A stretch of DNA of 5,259 nt from contig CAMWYL010000245.1 of NCBI GenBank assembly GCA_947178465.1, positions 1 to 5,259 of the forward strand, in the 5' to 3' direction. Made by a program: the position numbers and the translations under genes. The stretch's first letter is position 1, and each line of letters begins with the position of its first letter. The stretch comes from an uncultured Lachnospiraceae bacterium. Lineage in GTDB: Bacteria > Bacillota > Clostridia > Lachnospirales > Lachnospiraceae. Below, in pieces: positions 5,258 to 5,259 of this stretch. Below the pieces are notes generated by a model. That model was given only the letters and a program-made list of their open reading frames with translations, was not told the origin of the DNA and did not search any database.

Positions 5258-5259
5258 CC

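Noticed and set aside
1..5259. CRISPR arrays, insertion sequences, tRNA or rRNA genes, riboswitches
   Set aside because: No regularly spaced repeats, transposase motifs, cloverleaf-like segments or conserved RNA motifs were seen. The only non-coding stretches over 90 nt are 4591-4763 and 5163-5259, which hold the promoter, terminator and palindromes described.

Overview
The window looks like a chromosomal segment from an anaerobic Firmicute, most likely a Clostridia/Lachnospiraceae-type gut bacterium. The evidence is the strong GGAGG-type ribosome binding sites, the intermediate GC content, the wording of the TrmB motifs, and a Cys-rich cytosolic protein next to a radical SAM enzyme. Genus-level placement is inference. 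All convincing genes lie on the minus strand, so transcription runs from high to low coordinates.

From right to left: a small four-helix membrane protein of the PsiE-like family (4764-5162) stands alone. It has a possible operator-like palindrome upstream and a clear intrinsic terminator downstream (4700-4747). A sigma-A-like promoter at 4632-4660 then appears to start a compact same-strand gene run. Its members are trmB (tRNA m7G46 methyltransferase, 3934-4590), a cytosolic heparinase II/III-family protein (2151-3884), a radical SAM protein with a single CX3CX2C cluster motif (1084-2109), an aromatic-acid-exporter/FUSC-type membrane protein (48-1064), and the first 14 codons of a probable GNAT acetyltransferase that leaves the window at its left edge (1-42). 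The gaps are 49, 41, 19 and 5 nt, with no terminator seen between genes, so co-transcription from the trmB promoter is plausible.

The housekeeping gene trmB heads a run of accessory genes with no obvious shared pathway. The heparinase-like protein and the radical SAM protein are the least understood. The lyase-like protein keeps the family's His/Asn-rich active-site block but has no secretion signal, which points to intracellular processing of an imported uronate-containing oligosaccharide or to a non-classical role. The radical SAM protein carries a C-terminal segment shaped like a SPASM/twitch region but without its cysteines. I saw no CRISPR array, mobile element, tRNA, rRNA or riboswitch. 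No wholly new system is evident; the heparinase-like/radical SAM pair is the best candidate for undescribed biochemistry.
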